Shown one piece after another: positions 8,609 to 17,618 of a stretch of DNA of 64,000 bases. The notes under the pieces were generated by a model. The model was not told the DNA's origin, searched no databases, and saw nothing but the letters and a program-made list of their open reading frames with translations. The translations under genes and the position numbers were made by a program. How positions within the stretch are numbered: the stretch's first letter is position 1; each line of letters opens with the position of its first letter. The stretch is from GCA-2717185 sp964474755 (GTDB lineage: Bacteria; Pseudomonadota; Alphaproteobacteria; UBA8366; GCA-2717185): contig CAYYUG010000001.1 of assembly GCA_964474755.1 (NCBI GenBank), positions 1 through 64,000 of the forward strand, given 5' to 3'.

Positions 8609-9481
8609 CTAGCCCAGCAGCTTGCCAAGCAGCGCGTTTACCGTCGGTGCTTTCTCATACTGTACCCAATGTCCTGCACCGGACACTGTATAAAAACCAG
8701 AATCCGGCAGAACTTTCGAGACATAGGCACGGATAGTTTCCAAGTCAGGGTCCAAAGTCGCGTCCTTTTCACCAATGATGCAATTGAATGGGCAAGGCAT
8801 TCCCTCCAAGCTCTCAGCGAGAACCCGCGACCGGGCAATACCCCGCGACCGCAGTCGCGCCTTAGCCAAATTGTCAGCTTGGATGACTATCGCCAACTCG
8901 TCCGCTGCCGCAGGATTGCCAAACATTAGTTTCTGGAGGTTCCGCCGGTAAAGAGGCACCGCTTCCGTAAATGGCATGTCTTTCGGTATCTCAACCAGAT
9001 CATTGGCTGGTCCGGTGCCTGTTAGCCCCAAGACAGGCACACCCACGAGGGTCAGGCTCCTTATACGTCGCGCTTGAGCGTGAGCTATCAAGCCGGATAG
9101 GACGCCGCCGAAAGAAAAAGATAGAAGAGCGAATGGAGTGTTTCCTGGCAGAATGTGGTCGATGCTATCGGAAATCATAGCCGCCAAGCTCTCCGAATCG
9201 TATGGGCGAGGCGGGTCATCGGAGTCACCACAACCCGGAAGGTCCGCAACCAGCAAGCGATGGTGCTGTTCGAGGCTTGGGATATTTCGCACCCAGTGGT
9301 TCCAGGCACCGGAACCACCATGCAATAGGATTAGGGGCGGTTTCACATTGTTGTCCATTCCCCATTCCCGCCAAATCATAGTTCCGCCATCGATGGGCGA
9401 ATGGAGCTCACGGCTTCGCAATTGTACAGATTCGAGGAGGGTACGCGGCCCGCTCACGTGCTGATCGTCCAAATTAGGCAA
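8609..9481 (-). CDS. Alpha/beta hydrolase
   Basis: 290 residues with the alpha/beta hydrolase core: oxyanion segment LLHGGSGAWNHW (52-63), strand LVADLPGCGDSDDP, nucleophile elbow SFSFGG (121-126, nucleophile S123), acid in EKDATLDPD, and the catalytic His in GAGHWVQY (H271). The first Gly of the canonical G-x-S-x-G is Ser. Resemblance is to C-C bond hydrolases and lactonases that cleave meta-fission products or esters, but the substrate is not readable. The start at 9481 overlaps the upstream gene by 28 bases, so the two are probably coupled. Confidence 0.87.
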   Translation of the reverse strand: MPNLDDQHVSGPRTLLESVQLRSRELHSPIDGGTMIWREWGMDNNVKPPLILLHGGSGAWNHWVRNIPSLEQHHRLLVADLPGCGDSDDPPRPYDSESLAAMISDSIDHILPGNTPFALLSFSFGGVLSGLIAHAQARRIRSLTLVGVPVLGLTGTGPANDLVEIPKDMPFTEAVPLYRRNLQKLMFGNPAAADELAIVIQADNLAKARLRSRGIARSRVLAESLEGMPCPFNCIIGEKDATLDPDLETIRAYVSKVLPDSGFYTVSGAGHWVQYEKAPTVNALLGKLLG

Positions 9482-10479
9482 TCGCCATCGTCATCTACCG
9501 CTAAATCCAAGAAGGCACGATGTGAAGCGAGGGTTCCTTTCCAAATTGCTGTCCAACAGCACAGCAAATCTGACCTATCGTCGACCTCCATCCCACGCAC
9601 GACGCGCAGACCGGTCTGCCTCAAGATTGCACGACCTTTTATGAATTCGGTTTCCACCTCATCGCCCATCCCTTCGAACATCGCCTTGAGGAAGCGCGCT
9701 GCATCCTCGACATCACCGTCTTTTGCACCCACCGAGGACGCCAAGTGCCGGTATTGCTGAAGTCCGGTCAGCCGCGCTGCGAGGGTACCCCGCTCTAAAG
9801 CCTGCGCACGCCCCATTGTCGCCACCAGGGCGATAACGCCATTGCGTACAAACTCGACGGCGTAGTTACGGTAGGCCTTCGCTAGGCGCGCTTCGTCCCA
9901 CTCAGCGGCTGGCGGTTTAGGCTGTACTGACGGATCATAAGGCGGCGGCCGCTCTTCCTTTGCGTATTGCAGCCGCTCCGCTTCCGATAGATCACGGTCA
10001 AATTCCTTGAAATAGCCACAGAAACCATACTCACCGGTCATGTCTTCCGACACGCACACAAAGCCAAGACGCGAATTGCCGAGTGATGCCCCGTTGTTTG
10101 CGTGCCAGCCGCGCATAAAGCCGTCGCCCGCTTCAGCAGGGATCCCGCAAAGCGCTGCACCGTCTAACCACCAACGCGGATACCGGTAACGCACCCAGGC
10201 CTTCGCATCCGATTCAGGCATGTACTCGACGCCGACCCCGCCCAACGTGTTCGAGAGAACGTGGTATTGCGCCGACGCCACCGCATCCGGAAGCCCTTCG
10301 AGGCCCAACTTCTTGAAGCTCGACAGGAACTTGTCTTCATGTTGCTGGCGAAACAGATGAAACATCCAATCGCGGATCGCCTCCGGCCCGTCACGGGTCG
10401 AGACCATGAGCTGCAGACCGATAAAATATTGTTGGTGTAGGTCCGCCTGGGCGCGGATTAGATCAAAATTCTCACTCAT
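9454..10479 (-). CDS. Conserved-looking protein of unknown function
   Basis: 341 residues that I do not recognise. It appears soluble: no signal peptide or membrane segment is visible. The first 70 residues look helical. The middle has an aromatic-rich stretch (AWVRYRYPRWWLDGAAL) and GWHANNGASLGNSRLG, then a Pro-rich linker (ERPPPYDPSVQPKPP) and a helical C-terminal third ending DDDGDCLIWTIST. Trp, His and Cys residues are frequent in the middle, which could mean a metal or haem site, but no known motif is present. It lies nine bases after the CoA-transferase and overlaps the hydrolase, so it is an integral member of the operon. Clear frame and coupling make it a real gene. Confidence 0.75.
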   Translation of the reverse strand: MSENFDLIRAQADLHQQYFIGLQLMVSTRDGPEAIRDWMFHLFRQQHEDKFLSSFKKLGLEGLPDAVASAQYHVLSNTLGGVGVEYMPESDAKAWVRYRYPRWWLDGAALCGIPAEAGDGFMRGWHANNGASLGNSRLGFVCVSEDMTGEYGFCGYFKEFDRDLSEAERLQYAKEERPPPYDPSVQPKPPAAEWDEARLAKAYRNYAVEFVRNGVIALVATMGRAQALERGTLAARLTGLQQYRHLASSVGAKDGDVEDAARFLKAMFEGMGDEVETEFIKGRAILRQTGLRVVRGMEVDDRSDLLCCWTAIWKGTLASHRAFLDLAVDDDGDCLIWTIST

Positions 10480-10488
10480 CGCACAGAT

Positions 10489-11706
10489 CTACAGAATCGC
10501 ACCGACTTCGCGCATTTTACTGAGGTCACCATCATCGTATCCGATACTTCGCAGCACTTCCTCAGTGTCCTGGCCCAATTCAGGAGGCATCACCGGTTCA
10601 GCCTTCGTTGTGCCTTCAACCCATATCGGAGAATCCACAACATAGTCCGCTCCCGCTGCCGGATCATCGATTGGGCGTAGCGCTCGTCCTTCAATCATCT
10701 GCCGATCCGTGCGTATCTGGTCAATTTTCCGGACATCACCGAATATGAAGCGGTTCTCCTCAAGCAACCCCACCCAGTCATCATAATCTCGTTCAGCAAA
10801 AGCGCTTTCAAGGATCGGAATTAGGTCAAGACTATTGGCGATGCGCGCATCTTGGTTGTCGAAGCGCGGATCATCGCCTATTTCCGTCCGGCCAAGCAGC
10901 GCCGCTAGCTCCGGCCACCGGTGCAGGTTGGTATTAAAAACGATGTGGATCCAGCGTCCGTCTCGCGTCTTATAAAGATTGTGCATGGGATTGCCGGCAG
11001 CCTCTCGCGGCGGCCGGCAGGTCACCTGCTCGCCGCATAACATTGCCTGGGTTAATACGCCGTTCCACCAAACACCGTTCGCCATAAGAGATGTCGAGAC
11101 GTGGCTGCCTTCGCCCGTACGCTCGCGCCGGAACAATCCGGTCATCACCGCAGCGTAGAGCGACATCGCCGTCGGATGGTCGCCCATGCCGGGTAACGAG
11201 CGCGCTGGTGCAGAATCCGGCCCCGGCTTCACCAGATCCATCAATCCAGTGCGGGCCCACAACGCCGTCGTGTCGAACCCCGGCCGATCCGCCTCCGGAC
11301 CCGTTTCACCATAGGCGGTTATCGATGCATAGACGATCCGGGGATTGAGCTCACGTATATCCTCATAGGCTATATCAAGCCGCCCTCTTGTCGGGATCGG
11401 CATGTTAGTGACAAAAACATCCGCCTGCTCGACCAGCTTTTCAAATGCCTTGCGTCCCTCCACAGTCTTAATATCAAGCGCGATCCCCTTCTTGTTACGA
11501 TTGTCGACGATATAGCCGTAAGGGTAGTCCGACTTCGGCGTATCGCTGCCGCGTGTATGGACGCCCCTGAAAGGGTCTGGTCGCAATGGTGGCTCAATCT
11601 TGATCACGTCGGCGCCGAAATCTGCGAGTATTACGCTCGTCGCAGGCCCCGCAATAAAGGTGGCAAGTTCGACAACCTTAATTCCCCCAAGGATGGCTTC
11701 ATTCAT
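10489..11706 (-). CDS. CaiB/BaiF family (class III) CoA-transferase
   Basis: 405 residues. The N-terminus VVELATFIAGPATSVILADF and GADVIKIEPP are the family signature, DNRNKKGIALDIK follows at about 68-80, and the catalytic Asp is D176 in LPGMGDHPTAMS. These enzymes move CoA between carboxylic acids through an aspartyl anhydride. The TTG-initiated reading frame runs six codons further upstream, but the ATG at 11706 follows GCAGAGGGATAAGAGA and starts with the conserved segment. It is the first gene of the seven-gene minus operon and presumably activates the acid that the downstream enzymes process. It is divergent from the acyl-CoA ligase at 11875. Confidence 0.92.
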   Translation of the reverse strand: MNEAILGGIKVVELATFIAGPATSVILADFGADVIKIEPPLRPDPFRGVHTRGSDTPKSDYPYGYIVDNRNKKGIALDIKTVEGRKAFEKLVEQADVFVTNMPIPTRGRLDIAYEDIRELNPRIVYASITAYGETGPEADRPGFDTTALWARTGLMDLVKPGPDSAPARSLPGMGDHPTAMSLYAAVMTGLFRRERTGEGSHVSTSLMANGVWWNGVLTQAMLCGEQVTCRPPREAAGNPMHNLYKTRDGRWIHIVFNTNLHRWPELAALLGRTEIGDDPRFDNQDARIANSLDLIPILESAFAERDYDDWVGLLEENRFIFGDVRKIDQIRTDRQMIEGRALRPIDDPAAGADYVVDSPIWVEGTTKAEPVMPPELGQDTEEVLRSIGYDDGDLSKMREVGAIL

Positions 11707-11874
11707 TCTCTTATCCCTCTGCAAACAAGCTGCCCCTTCGACCTCAAGCCGCCAGAGCCTCTGGTACGATCCAGTTTAATCAATGCGCCCGCTTTGGCGA
11801 GTGTGCCTCCAGATTTGAACCGGCGTCACGATTACTCACAATAGGGAAATGCAATCCAAGACGAGGCCGCTGAC

Positions 11875-13458
11875 ATGAGCATGATTACAGCCACACCGCT
11901 GACGATACCTGACGTTGTATCGCGCTACGCCGATTGGCAGCCACAGGATGAAGCGGTGATATGCGAAGACAAAAGATTGAAATGGATGGATTTCGTTGCC
12001 GCATATCACCAGGTTGCGAACTCCCTGATCGATCGAGGTTTGCGAAAGGGAGACAAAGTATGTCTGCTGACCCGAAGCGGTGCGGAGATGCTGATCTTAA
12101 TTTTCGGCGTGGTGAAGGCGGGTGGCGTTGTGGTGCCGCTTAGTCCTCTGTTCGAAACACAAGCTGTTACCCGCATGATAGATCGCAGCGAATCCAGGCT
12201 ACTCTTCGCCACCGAAGACAACCGCGCTAAAGTAGATGCTATCCGCAGCAAACTAACCGGCCTGGATCCGGATGGGTATATCGCTATGGATTTCGATGCA
12301 AATGGGTGGACTTCCTTCGCAGCGTTCCACGGTGATGCGTCAACAACCGATCCTGGCATCCCTATTACACCCGACGATGACTTCAATATCATGTATACTT
12401 CGGGTACGACCGGCGAACCGAAGGGAATGGTGCACAGTCATAAATCCCGGCTGCTCTATCCGCTCGGCTGGGGCACCGCTACGCAGATCGGGCCCGGTGC
12501 AACAGTGCTTCTGGCGACGCCTCTTTATCACAACGGCACCTGGATTACGATGCTGCCGGCACTACACCATGGCGGCAAGGTCGTAATCATGCCAAAGTTC
12601 GATGCAGCTGACTTCCTGCGGCTTGTGCAGGACGAAAAAGTCACACACACCTTTGCGGTGCCTACACAACTTATCGTCAGCTTGGAACATCCCGAATTCG
12701 ACAGCTACAACACCAGCACCTTGCAAGTGATCCTGACCGGCGGCTCTCCGCTGCCACGCACTACTTTCGACGAGACACAGCGGCGGTTCCCGCACACCAA
12801 CCTAAGAGAAATTTACGGCATGAGCGAAGGGTTTGCGACGATGGTCGGACCCGAAGACTACGCACGGGGCAAAGAAGGCTCAGTCGGCCGTCCAATCCGG
12901 TCGGTCCACACCGACGTAAAGCTGGTTGGCACTGACGGCAAAGAGGCTAGTCCCGGGGAAATCGGCGAAATTGTCGGCATCAGCGCTCTGGCGATGAAAG
13001 GATACTACAAGGATCCAGACCGGACCGAGGAAACCCTCTGGCGCGATGATTTAGGTCGCACCTATCTACGTAGCGGCGACCTCGGCCGGATCGATGCGGA
13101 TGGTTACGTTTATGTCGTCGGCCGAACAAAGGACATGGTAATTTCCGGCGGCGTCAACATATTCCCAATCGACATAGAGGAAGTGTTCATGCAACACCCC
13201 GAAGTACTCGAGGTGGCTGTGATCGGTATCCCACACGAAAAATGGGGTGAGACGCCCTTACTCTTGGCCCTAATGAAGAGCGGTGCCGCATCGGCCGAAG
13301 AAGAAATTATGGTGTGGGGAAACGCACGATTGGCAAAATATCAGCGCGTTTCCGGCGTCGAATTCCGCAAATGTTTCCCGCGCAATGCATTTGACAAAAT
13401 CATGAAGCGCAAATTGCGCGAACCCTATTGGGAAGGCCGCGAAAGCGACATCGTTTAA
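11875..13458 (+). CDS. AMP-forming acyl-CoA ligase
   Basis: 527 residues of the ANL (acyl/aryl-CoA synthetase) superfamily. The P-loop YTSGTTGEPKG is at about 173-183, IYGMSEGF is the A5 motif, SGDLGRIDADGYVYVVGR is the A7/A8 block, and a Lys-containing end (FDKIMKRKLREP) supplies the adenylation lysine. It activates a carboxylic acid with ATP and CoA. The hinge and C-terminal parts resemble medium-chain or aryl acid ligases. First gene of a plus-strand group with the DUF1989 and EEP genes, and divergent from the CoA-transferase operon, giving two alternative CoA-activation genes at one locus. Confidence 0.92.
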   Translation: MSMITATPLTIPDVVSRYADWQPQDEAVICEDKRLKWMDFVAAYHQVANSLIDRGLRKGDKVCLLTRSGAEMLILIFGVVKAGGVVVPLSPLFETQAVTRMIDRSESRLLFATEDNRAKVDAIRSKLTGLDPDGYIAMDFDANGWTSFAAFHGDASTTDPGIPITPDDDFNIMYTSGTTGEPKGMVHSHKSRLLYPLGWGTATQIGPGATVLLATPLYHNGTWITMLPALHHGGKVVIMPKFDAADFLRLVQDEKVTHTFAVPTQLIVSLEHPEFDSYNTSTLQVILTGGSPLPRTTFDETQRRFPHTNLREIYGMSEGFATMVGPEDYARGKEGSVGRPIRSVHTDVKLVGTDGKEASPGEIGEIVGISALAMKGYYKDPDRTEETLWRDDLGRTYLRSGDLGRIDADGYVYVVGRTKDMVISGGVNIFPIDIEEVFMQHPEVLEVAVIGIPHEKWGETPLLLALMKSGAASAEEEIMVWGNARLAKYQRVSGVEFRKCFPRNAFDKIMKRKLREPYWEGRESDIV

Positions 13459-13518
13459 ACCCAGATTACGTTAAACTCCATACAACGCACCTAAATACTC
13501 CGAGTGAAAGGAAGAACT

Positions 13519-14382
13519 ATGGCGATACCAACACAAAACCCGGAGCCGGCTGACGCAGCAGCGCGGAGGGCCATCGCGCCGATCACAGTTTACACGTTGG
13601 ACCGGCTACCACCCTACGATCAAGCCTTCTACGAGAATGTTCGCAGAGACATGACCCTGATCGAAACCATCACTATCCCCCCACGAGATGCGCGTATCTT
13701 CGAGCTACCTGCAGGGCACCTGTTCCGCATCTGCAACAATGAAGGTCCACAAGTCGGTGACCTAAATTTGTGGAATGCGGTGGACCTCACAGAACGCTTC
13801 TACAGCGGTAAGACGCGCGCGCTGCACACGACGCATATCAGCACAGGCGATCGCCTCTGGAGCAATTTTCCAGGTTTCCGGCCGATGGCAACCGTCACGC
13901 ACAATACGTTGGATTGGTATGGAATTGACGAGTACGGTGCCGGTGTTCATGACGTCATCGGGACACGCTGTGATCCCTACACGCAGCACATGTTGTCCGG
14001 CGAAGACTACCATTACTGCTGTCACTCTAATCTGACACGAGCGCTCGCAGCTGCACAAAACCTGCCCCTCCACGAGGCAGAAACCCACGTTCATGACGTC
14101 GTCAATGTCTTTATGTGCACGGGTTATACGCGTGACACCAATGAATATTTCATGAAAGCGAGCCCCGCACGGCCCGGCGACTTCATCGAACTGTTCGTAG
14201 AATTCGACCTGCTGGCTGGTCTGTCGACCTGCCCCGGAGGTGATTGTGGCAGTGGTCATTCGAGCAATGATGCGTCGTGCTGGCCGATGCAGATTGAAAT
14301 TTACAAGCCGCAACCGAATAAACTGATCGGCTGGAACCCCGCGTCCGCTAACAGCTATAGTGGCGGCCACGGGACAATTTAG
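13519..14382 (+). CDS. DUF1989 (urea carboxylase-associated) family protein
   Basis: 287 residues. The core is typical of DUF1989: IPPRDARIFELPAGHLFRI, then GPQVGDLNLWNA, then TRALHTTHISTGDRLWSN, and a Cys/His-rich second half (YHYCCHSNL, then CPGGDCGSGHSS). Family members accompany urea carboxylase or aminomethyltransferase-like genes, and their reaction is not firmly known; the conserved His/Cys residues suggest metal binding. A GTG at 13504 is in frame, but the ATG at 13519 has AAAGGAAG at ideal spacing and is preferred. No urea carboxylase is adjacent here, so a different role is likely. Confidence 0.87.
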   Translation: MAIPTQNPEPADAAARRAIAPITVYTLDRLPPYDQAFYENVRRDMTLIETITIPPRDARIFELPAGHLFRICNNEGPQVGDLNLWNAVDLTERFYSGKTRALHTTHISTGDRLWSNFPGFRPMATVTHNTLDWYGIDEYGAGVHDVIGTRCDPYTQHMLSGEDYHYCCHSNLTRALAAAQNLPLHEAETHVHDVVNVFMCTGYTRDTNEYFMKASPARPGDFIELFVEFDLLAGLSTCPGGDCGSGHSSNDASCWPMQIEIYKPQPNKLIGWNPASANSYSGGHGTI

Positions 14383-14424
14383 GCTCGTGTTGACAACCCG
14401 ATAGTCCACCGCAGGAATGCTAAA

Positions 14425-15288
14425 ATGCGCCTTGTCGCCTACAACATTCAGTTCGGTACCGGTAAGGACGGCCGCGTCGACCTTGACCGAATTGTTGACG
14501 AAGTCGCTAACGCCGAAATCATCGCGATGCAGGAAGTTGATCGCTATTGGGCGCGATCAGAGATGGAGGACCAAGTTGCGGCAATCACCGAACGCCTGCC
14601 AGCGCATCATTGGGTCTATGGGCCGGGTGTAGATCTGGATGCGAGCATCCGAGATAACGATGGCACGCTGGTAAACCGACGGCGGCAATTTGGCAACCTG
14701 TTGCTGTCACGGCATCCGATCCTGGCATCGAAGAACCGTTTACTGCCGAAGATGAGTTTTCACAAACAGTTGAGCTTGCAACGCACTATGCTGGATGGGG
14801 TCATCGACTGTCCTGGTGGCCTTGTCCGTGTCGCCTCGATCCATCTCGCACACGCTGCCGCACCTGAGCGCTTGGCACAGGTATCGGCGCTCCGTGGATT
14901 CCAAGCCAGAGCGGGACGCGACGGGGGCGTTCTGTCGGGCAGCAACGACAATTGGCCTGAAGGGGCAGCGTCGCCGCCTTGGCCACACAAATCCATACTG
15001 CTTGGTGACTTCAACATGACGCCTGATGAAACAGCCTACGACGCGTTGGTGGGGCCCGAAGACCCTAAATATGGACGGATTACAGAACGCGATGGTTATC
15101 TTGATGCCTGGATCTTTAGCGGCGGTGCACCAGATAGCGGTCACACTAAGTTTGAGAGAACCGGGAACCGGCGTATCGACTACGCCTTTGTCAGCCCAGA
15201 CTTAGCCGATGCTGTGCAATCGGTTTGGGTCGACAAGGACGCCAAAGGCTCAGACCATCAGCCCCTATGGCTCGATATTGCACTTTAG
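14425..15288 (+). CDS. Endonuclease/exonuclease/phosphatase (EEP) family hydrolase
   Basis: 287 residues with the three hallmark blocks of the EEP fold: N-terminal MRLVAYNIQFGTG with a metal-binding Glu in IIAMQEVDRYW, the central ILLGDFNMTPDE, and the C-terminal RRIDYAFVS followed by GSDHQPLWLDI. The fold hydrolyses phosphoester bonds in nucleic acids, phospholipids or inositol phosphates; without a signal peptide this one appears cytoplasmic. It lies 42 bases after the DUF1989 gene on the same strand, so co-transcription is likely. Its presence beside CoA-dependent genes is unexplained. Confidence 0.88.
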   Translation: MRLVAYNIQFGTGKDGRVDLDRIVDEVANAEIIAMQEVDRYWARSEMEDQVAAITERLPAHHWVYGPGVDLDASIRDNDGTLVNRRRQFGNLLLSRHPILASKNRLLPKMSFHKQLSLQRTMLDGVIDCPGGLVRVASIHLAHAAAPERLAQVSALRGFQARAGRDGGVLSGSNDNWPEGAASPPWPHKSILLGDFNMTPDETAYDALVGPEDPKYGRITERDGYLDAWIFSGGAPDSGHTKFERTGNRRIDYAFVSPDLADAVQSVWVDKDAKGSDHQPLWLDIAL

Positions 15289-15296
15289 GGCAGCGT

Positions 15297-15515
15297 TCAC
15301 GGACCATTGGAGGGAATTGGAAAAACGACGGAAAATGTTCTCAGCCTCTGCTTTAGGTCTTTCTCAAGAAATGCTTTAACCCGCTCGTAGACCTCGGATG
15401 CTGCCATGGCGTCGTAGCGAACCGTGTGGTCATGAGCAGTCCGATCCACGCCCTTCTTCGTCAAAACCATGATGGGCACCCGAATAGACGACCCGCTCGA
15501 AACGGTGGGTGGCAA
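15297..15515 (-). pseudogene. Probable C-terminal relic of a dienelactone-hydrolase-type protein
   Basis: A 72-codon reading frame whose middle (TAHDHTVRYDAMAASEVYERVKAFLEKDL) resembles the very end of dienelactone hydrolase-like alpha/beta hydrolases: the His/YD-x-x-AA segment followed by an amphipathic ER-x-x-AFL helix. No nucleophile elbow or acid residue is found upstream, and the leading residues look unrelated. It converges on the EEP gene with only eight bases between. I treat it as a decayed fragment; an unrelated small protein cannot be excluded. Confidence 0.35.
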
Positions 15516-15848
15516 GAGTAGGCTGTTCGAGCTGCTGGCATTTGGCGGGCAGTTACTACCGTTGACGAAACCTATGCAGTTTTAGTAACGCTTAAGGCGA
15601 GCAAGCTCGCGTTGTTTCACGGCAATATAGCGAACGCTTCGGCTCCGTTCCGCTCGAACTTGGATCGGGCTAAATTGGTCTTACGCTATGTGCTGGAGAA
15701 CGACCACAGAGCGCAACGGTACTGCGAAAGCAGCACGGTCATACGCAATCGAGATCATGTCGGTCCATTCATACCGGAAACAATCCCACAATCAGACCTG
15801 GCCCTGACGGGGATAGTTTTCCGCATGCAGTTTTACGAGAAATTACGA
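15516..15848. other. Gene-poor stretch
   Basis: No convincing coding region. A plus-strand frame begins at 15612 but runs straight through the antisense of the tautomerase gene and has no family resemblance or ribosome-binding site. The stretch may be the decayed body of the hydrolase whose C-terminus remains at 15297-15515, but I could not recognise any further hydrolase motif in it. Confidence 0.4.
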
Positions 15849-16244
15849 CTAGGCCGCTTCCTCCCGACGGCGCAAACTCTCCACCGGCGGGGTCGCGGTT
15901 TCAAGCGGCGGCAGCTCGTCACCAGCCGAGATACAATCTTCCTGGCCAAACTTTCGGCACAATACGATCAATTCGCTCGGTTGCGTACCTACGATACGCT
16001 GAAAGACTTCCTGCGCCTCCAGGAATAACGCTTCGGCCCGCTCCTTGTCGTGGCCGCGACCGTCCCGCACCTCAACGGTCATTATAACCATACGTTCATC
16101 GGGCTCCGAAGTGTAATCTCGAACGGCTACCCAGATATGCTCTTTGAACCAAGTGCGCTCGATGCAGCCATGCATCTCCTTGCGGACTTCCAACTTTTGC
16201 TCATGGCTAACCCATTCCGGAACGTCAACTCGGACGATCGGCAT
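15849..16244 (-). CDS. Tautomerase (4-oxalocrotonate tautomerase/MIF superfamily) protein
   Basis: 131 residues. Beginning at the second of two nearby ATGs, the mature protein would start Pro-Ile-Val-Arg-Val, the catalytic N-terminal proline of tautomerases. That ATG (16244) also has TAAAGGAG eight bases upstream, whereas the first ATG (16250) is only two bases from it. A beta-alpha-beta arrangement follows (VSHEQKLEVRKEMHGCIER, then HIWVAVRDYT, then ERMVIMTVEV) with a second related half. The length suggests a fused double-unit tautomerase with an acidic, Pro-rich tail. Possible roles are isomerisation of hydroxymuconate-like or other enol intermediates. Confidence 0.75.
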   Translation of the reverse strand: MPIVRVDVPEWVSHEQKLEVRKEMHGCIERTWFKEHIWVAVRDYTSEPDERMVIMTVEVRDGRGHDKERAEALFLEAQEVFQRIVGTQPSELIVLCRKFGQEDCISAGDELPPLETATPPVESLRRREEAA

Positions 16245-16390
16245 ATCCATTACTCCTTTATGATGTCATTAGTGATTAGCATACCGATGCAAGCTTCAGG
16301 CCTAAAGAATCAGTTTGCATAATTAAGGTGCTAGACTTGGCCGCCATCACATGCATTTTCGTCTCTTTGCCCCAAATACCTGACGGCTTA

Positions 16391-16490
16391 NNNNNNNNNN
16401 NNNNNNNNNNNNNNNNNNNNNNNNNNNNNNNNNNNNNNNNNNNNNNNNNNNNNNNNNNNNNNNNNNNNNNNNNNNNNNNNNNNNNNNNNN
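16391..16490. other. Scaffold gap (100 N) in a 315-base gene-free stretch
   Basis: The Ns lie between the tautomerase and esterase genes. Unlike the gap at 2641, the flanking bases show no repeated segment, so real sequence is missing and the true size is unknown. The frame of the downstream esterase is open from its ATG at 16560 back to the edge of the gap, so the gap may hold that gene's true start. Nothing else is recognisable in 16251-16390. Confidence 0.9.
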
Positions 16491-16559
16491 GAAAGGTCAA
16501 GTGGCGATGTCATCGCGAGCGCTTCCGCTTTCCGCCGCCAGCAAATATCCCTTCACGGC

Positions 16560-17618
16560 ATGAGCCTCGATGAAGCCGTTGCGCCGCTGTTATCGGCGCT
16601 AACGAAACTGCATACCGCTCAGCGTCACCTGCACCCAATCCATCTGGAACAGGTGAAGTTAGAAATTGACGATGTTCGCAGCCCATTAAAGCAAGCATAT
16701 AAAAATTTTCCGGAAACAGGGGACGACATCAAAGCCGGCATTCGTATTTCGATGGGCTTAGTCCTAAAAGCGATGGCGGCATTTGAGGAGGTCCCCTCCG
16801 ATCCGGAAGGTATTTTCCACGCTTATCGTGCTTTTCGATATATGCCCTACGCCTTGGAAAACCTTTACCCGGCCAACACGGTTTCTCCAGCAATTAACCT
16901 TTTCTTTCTGGAGAATTTTCGGCATAACGATGCTAAATTTCTCGACGGCCTCAAGGACAGGGGGCCCGAATCGGGCATCAAGAATTTTAACAACGAGCGC
17001 GACAGTAAGGGCGGCTACTCCCTTTACGTTCCGGAATTTTACGATGCCGCTAAACAATACCCTGTCGTGGTTGCACTGCACGGCGGATCGGGACACGGGC
17101 GCGGGTTTCTTTGGACCTGGCTTAAGGAGGCGCGCAGCCGGGAATTGATCCTAATCAGTCCAACGGCACGAGGCGATACATGGGCGCTGATGGATCCAAC
17201 AATCGATAGCGATAATTTGTGCACAATTTTAGAGACTGTACGTGCACGATGGTCAATTGACGAAAATCGGCTTCTGATGACTGGCATGAGCGATGGTGGG
17301 ACCTTCACCTATGTCAGCGGCCTACAGTCTTCATCTCCGTTCACACATTTGGCCCCAATCTCGGCAAGCTTCCACCCGATGATGCTAGAACTGATCGACG
17401 CTCCAAATATTGTAGGGCGGCCGATATACGTGACACATGGCACGAACGATTGGATGTTCGATATCGAGGTTGCCCGTATGGCACGCGAAACTTTAGGAGG
17501 CCGCGGAGCTGATGTTGTGTTTCGCGAAATAGCAGACTTAGCGCACACTTATCCGCGCGAAGAAAACCCGCGCATTTTAGACTGGTTCACAAATGATAGG
17601 AGCCGACGGCATACATAA
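16560..17618 (+). CDS. Esterase/PHB-depolymerase-like alpha/beta hydrolase (5' end uncertain)
   Basis: 352 residues counted from the first ATG after the gap. Residues 1-150 form an extra, mostly helical N-terminal region. The hydrolase domain starts at about 151 with GGYSLYVPEF. The oxyanion segment VALHGGSGHGRGF (171-183), nucleophile GMSDGG (S244), acid HGTNDWMF (D297) and LAHTYPR (H329) give a complete triad. This is the layout of predicted esterases and PHB-depolymerase-like proteins acting on small esters. No ribosome-binding site precedes 16560 and the frame stays open to the gap, so the real start may lie in the missing sequence. Confidence 0.82.
   Translation: MSLDEAVAPLLSALTKLHTAQRHLHPIHLEQVKLEIDDVRSPLKQAYKNFPETGDDIKAGIRISMGLVLKAMAAFEEVPSDPEGIFHAYRAFRYMPYALENLYPANTVSPAINLFFLENFRHNDAKFLDGLKDRGPESGIKNFNNERDSKGGYSLYVPEFYDAAKQYPVVVALHGGSGHGRGFLWTWLKEARSRELILISPTARGDTWALMDPTIDSDNLCTILETVRARWSIDENRLLMTGMSDGGTFTYVSGLQSSSPFTHLAPISASFHPMMLELIDAPNIVGRPIYVTHGTNDWMFDIEVARMARETLGGRGADVVFREIADLAHTYPREENPRILDWFTNDRSRRHT

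Noticed and set aside
11725..11874. Promoter-like TTGAAC (11815) and CACAAT (11837) spaced 16 bases in the divergent region
   Set aside because: Each hexamer matches the consensus at only four positions, which is expected by chance in 150 bases.
13762..14409. 215-codon minus-strand frame opposite the DUF1989 gene
   Set aside because: Lies entirely antisense to a conserved coding region and shows no motif.
15612..16028. 138-codon plus-strand frame overlapping the tautomerase gene
   Set aside because: Its second half is antisense to the tautomerase; the first half has no recognisable domain and no start signal.
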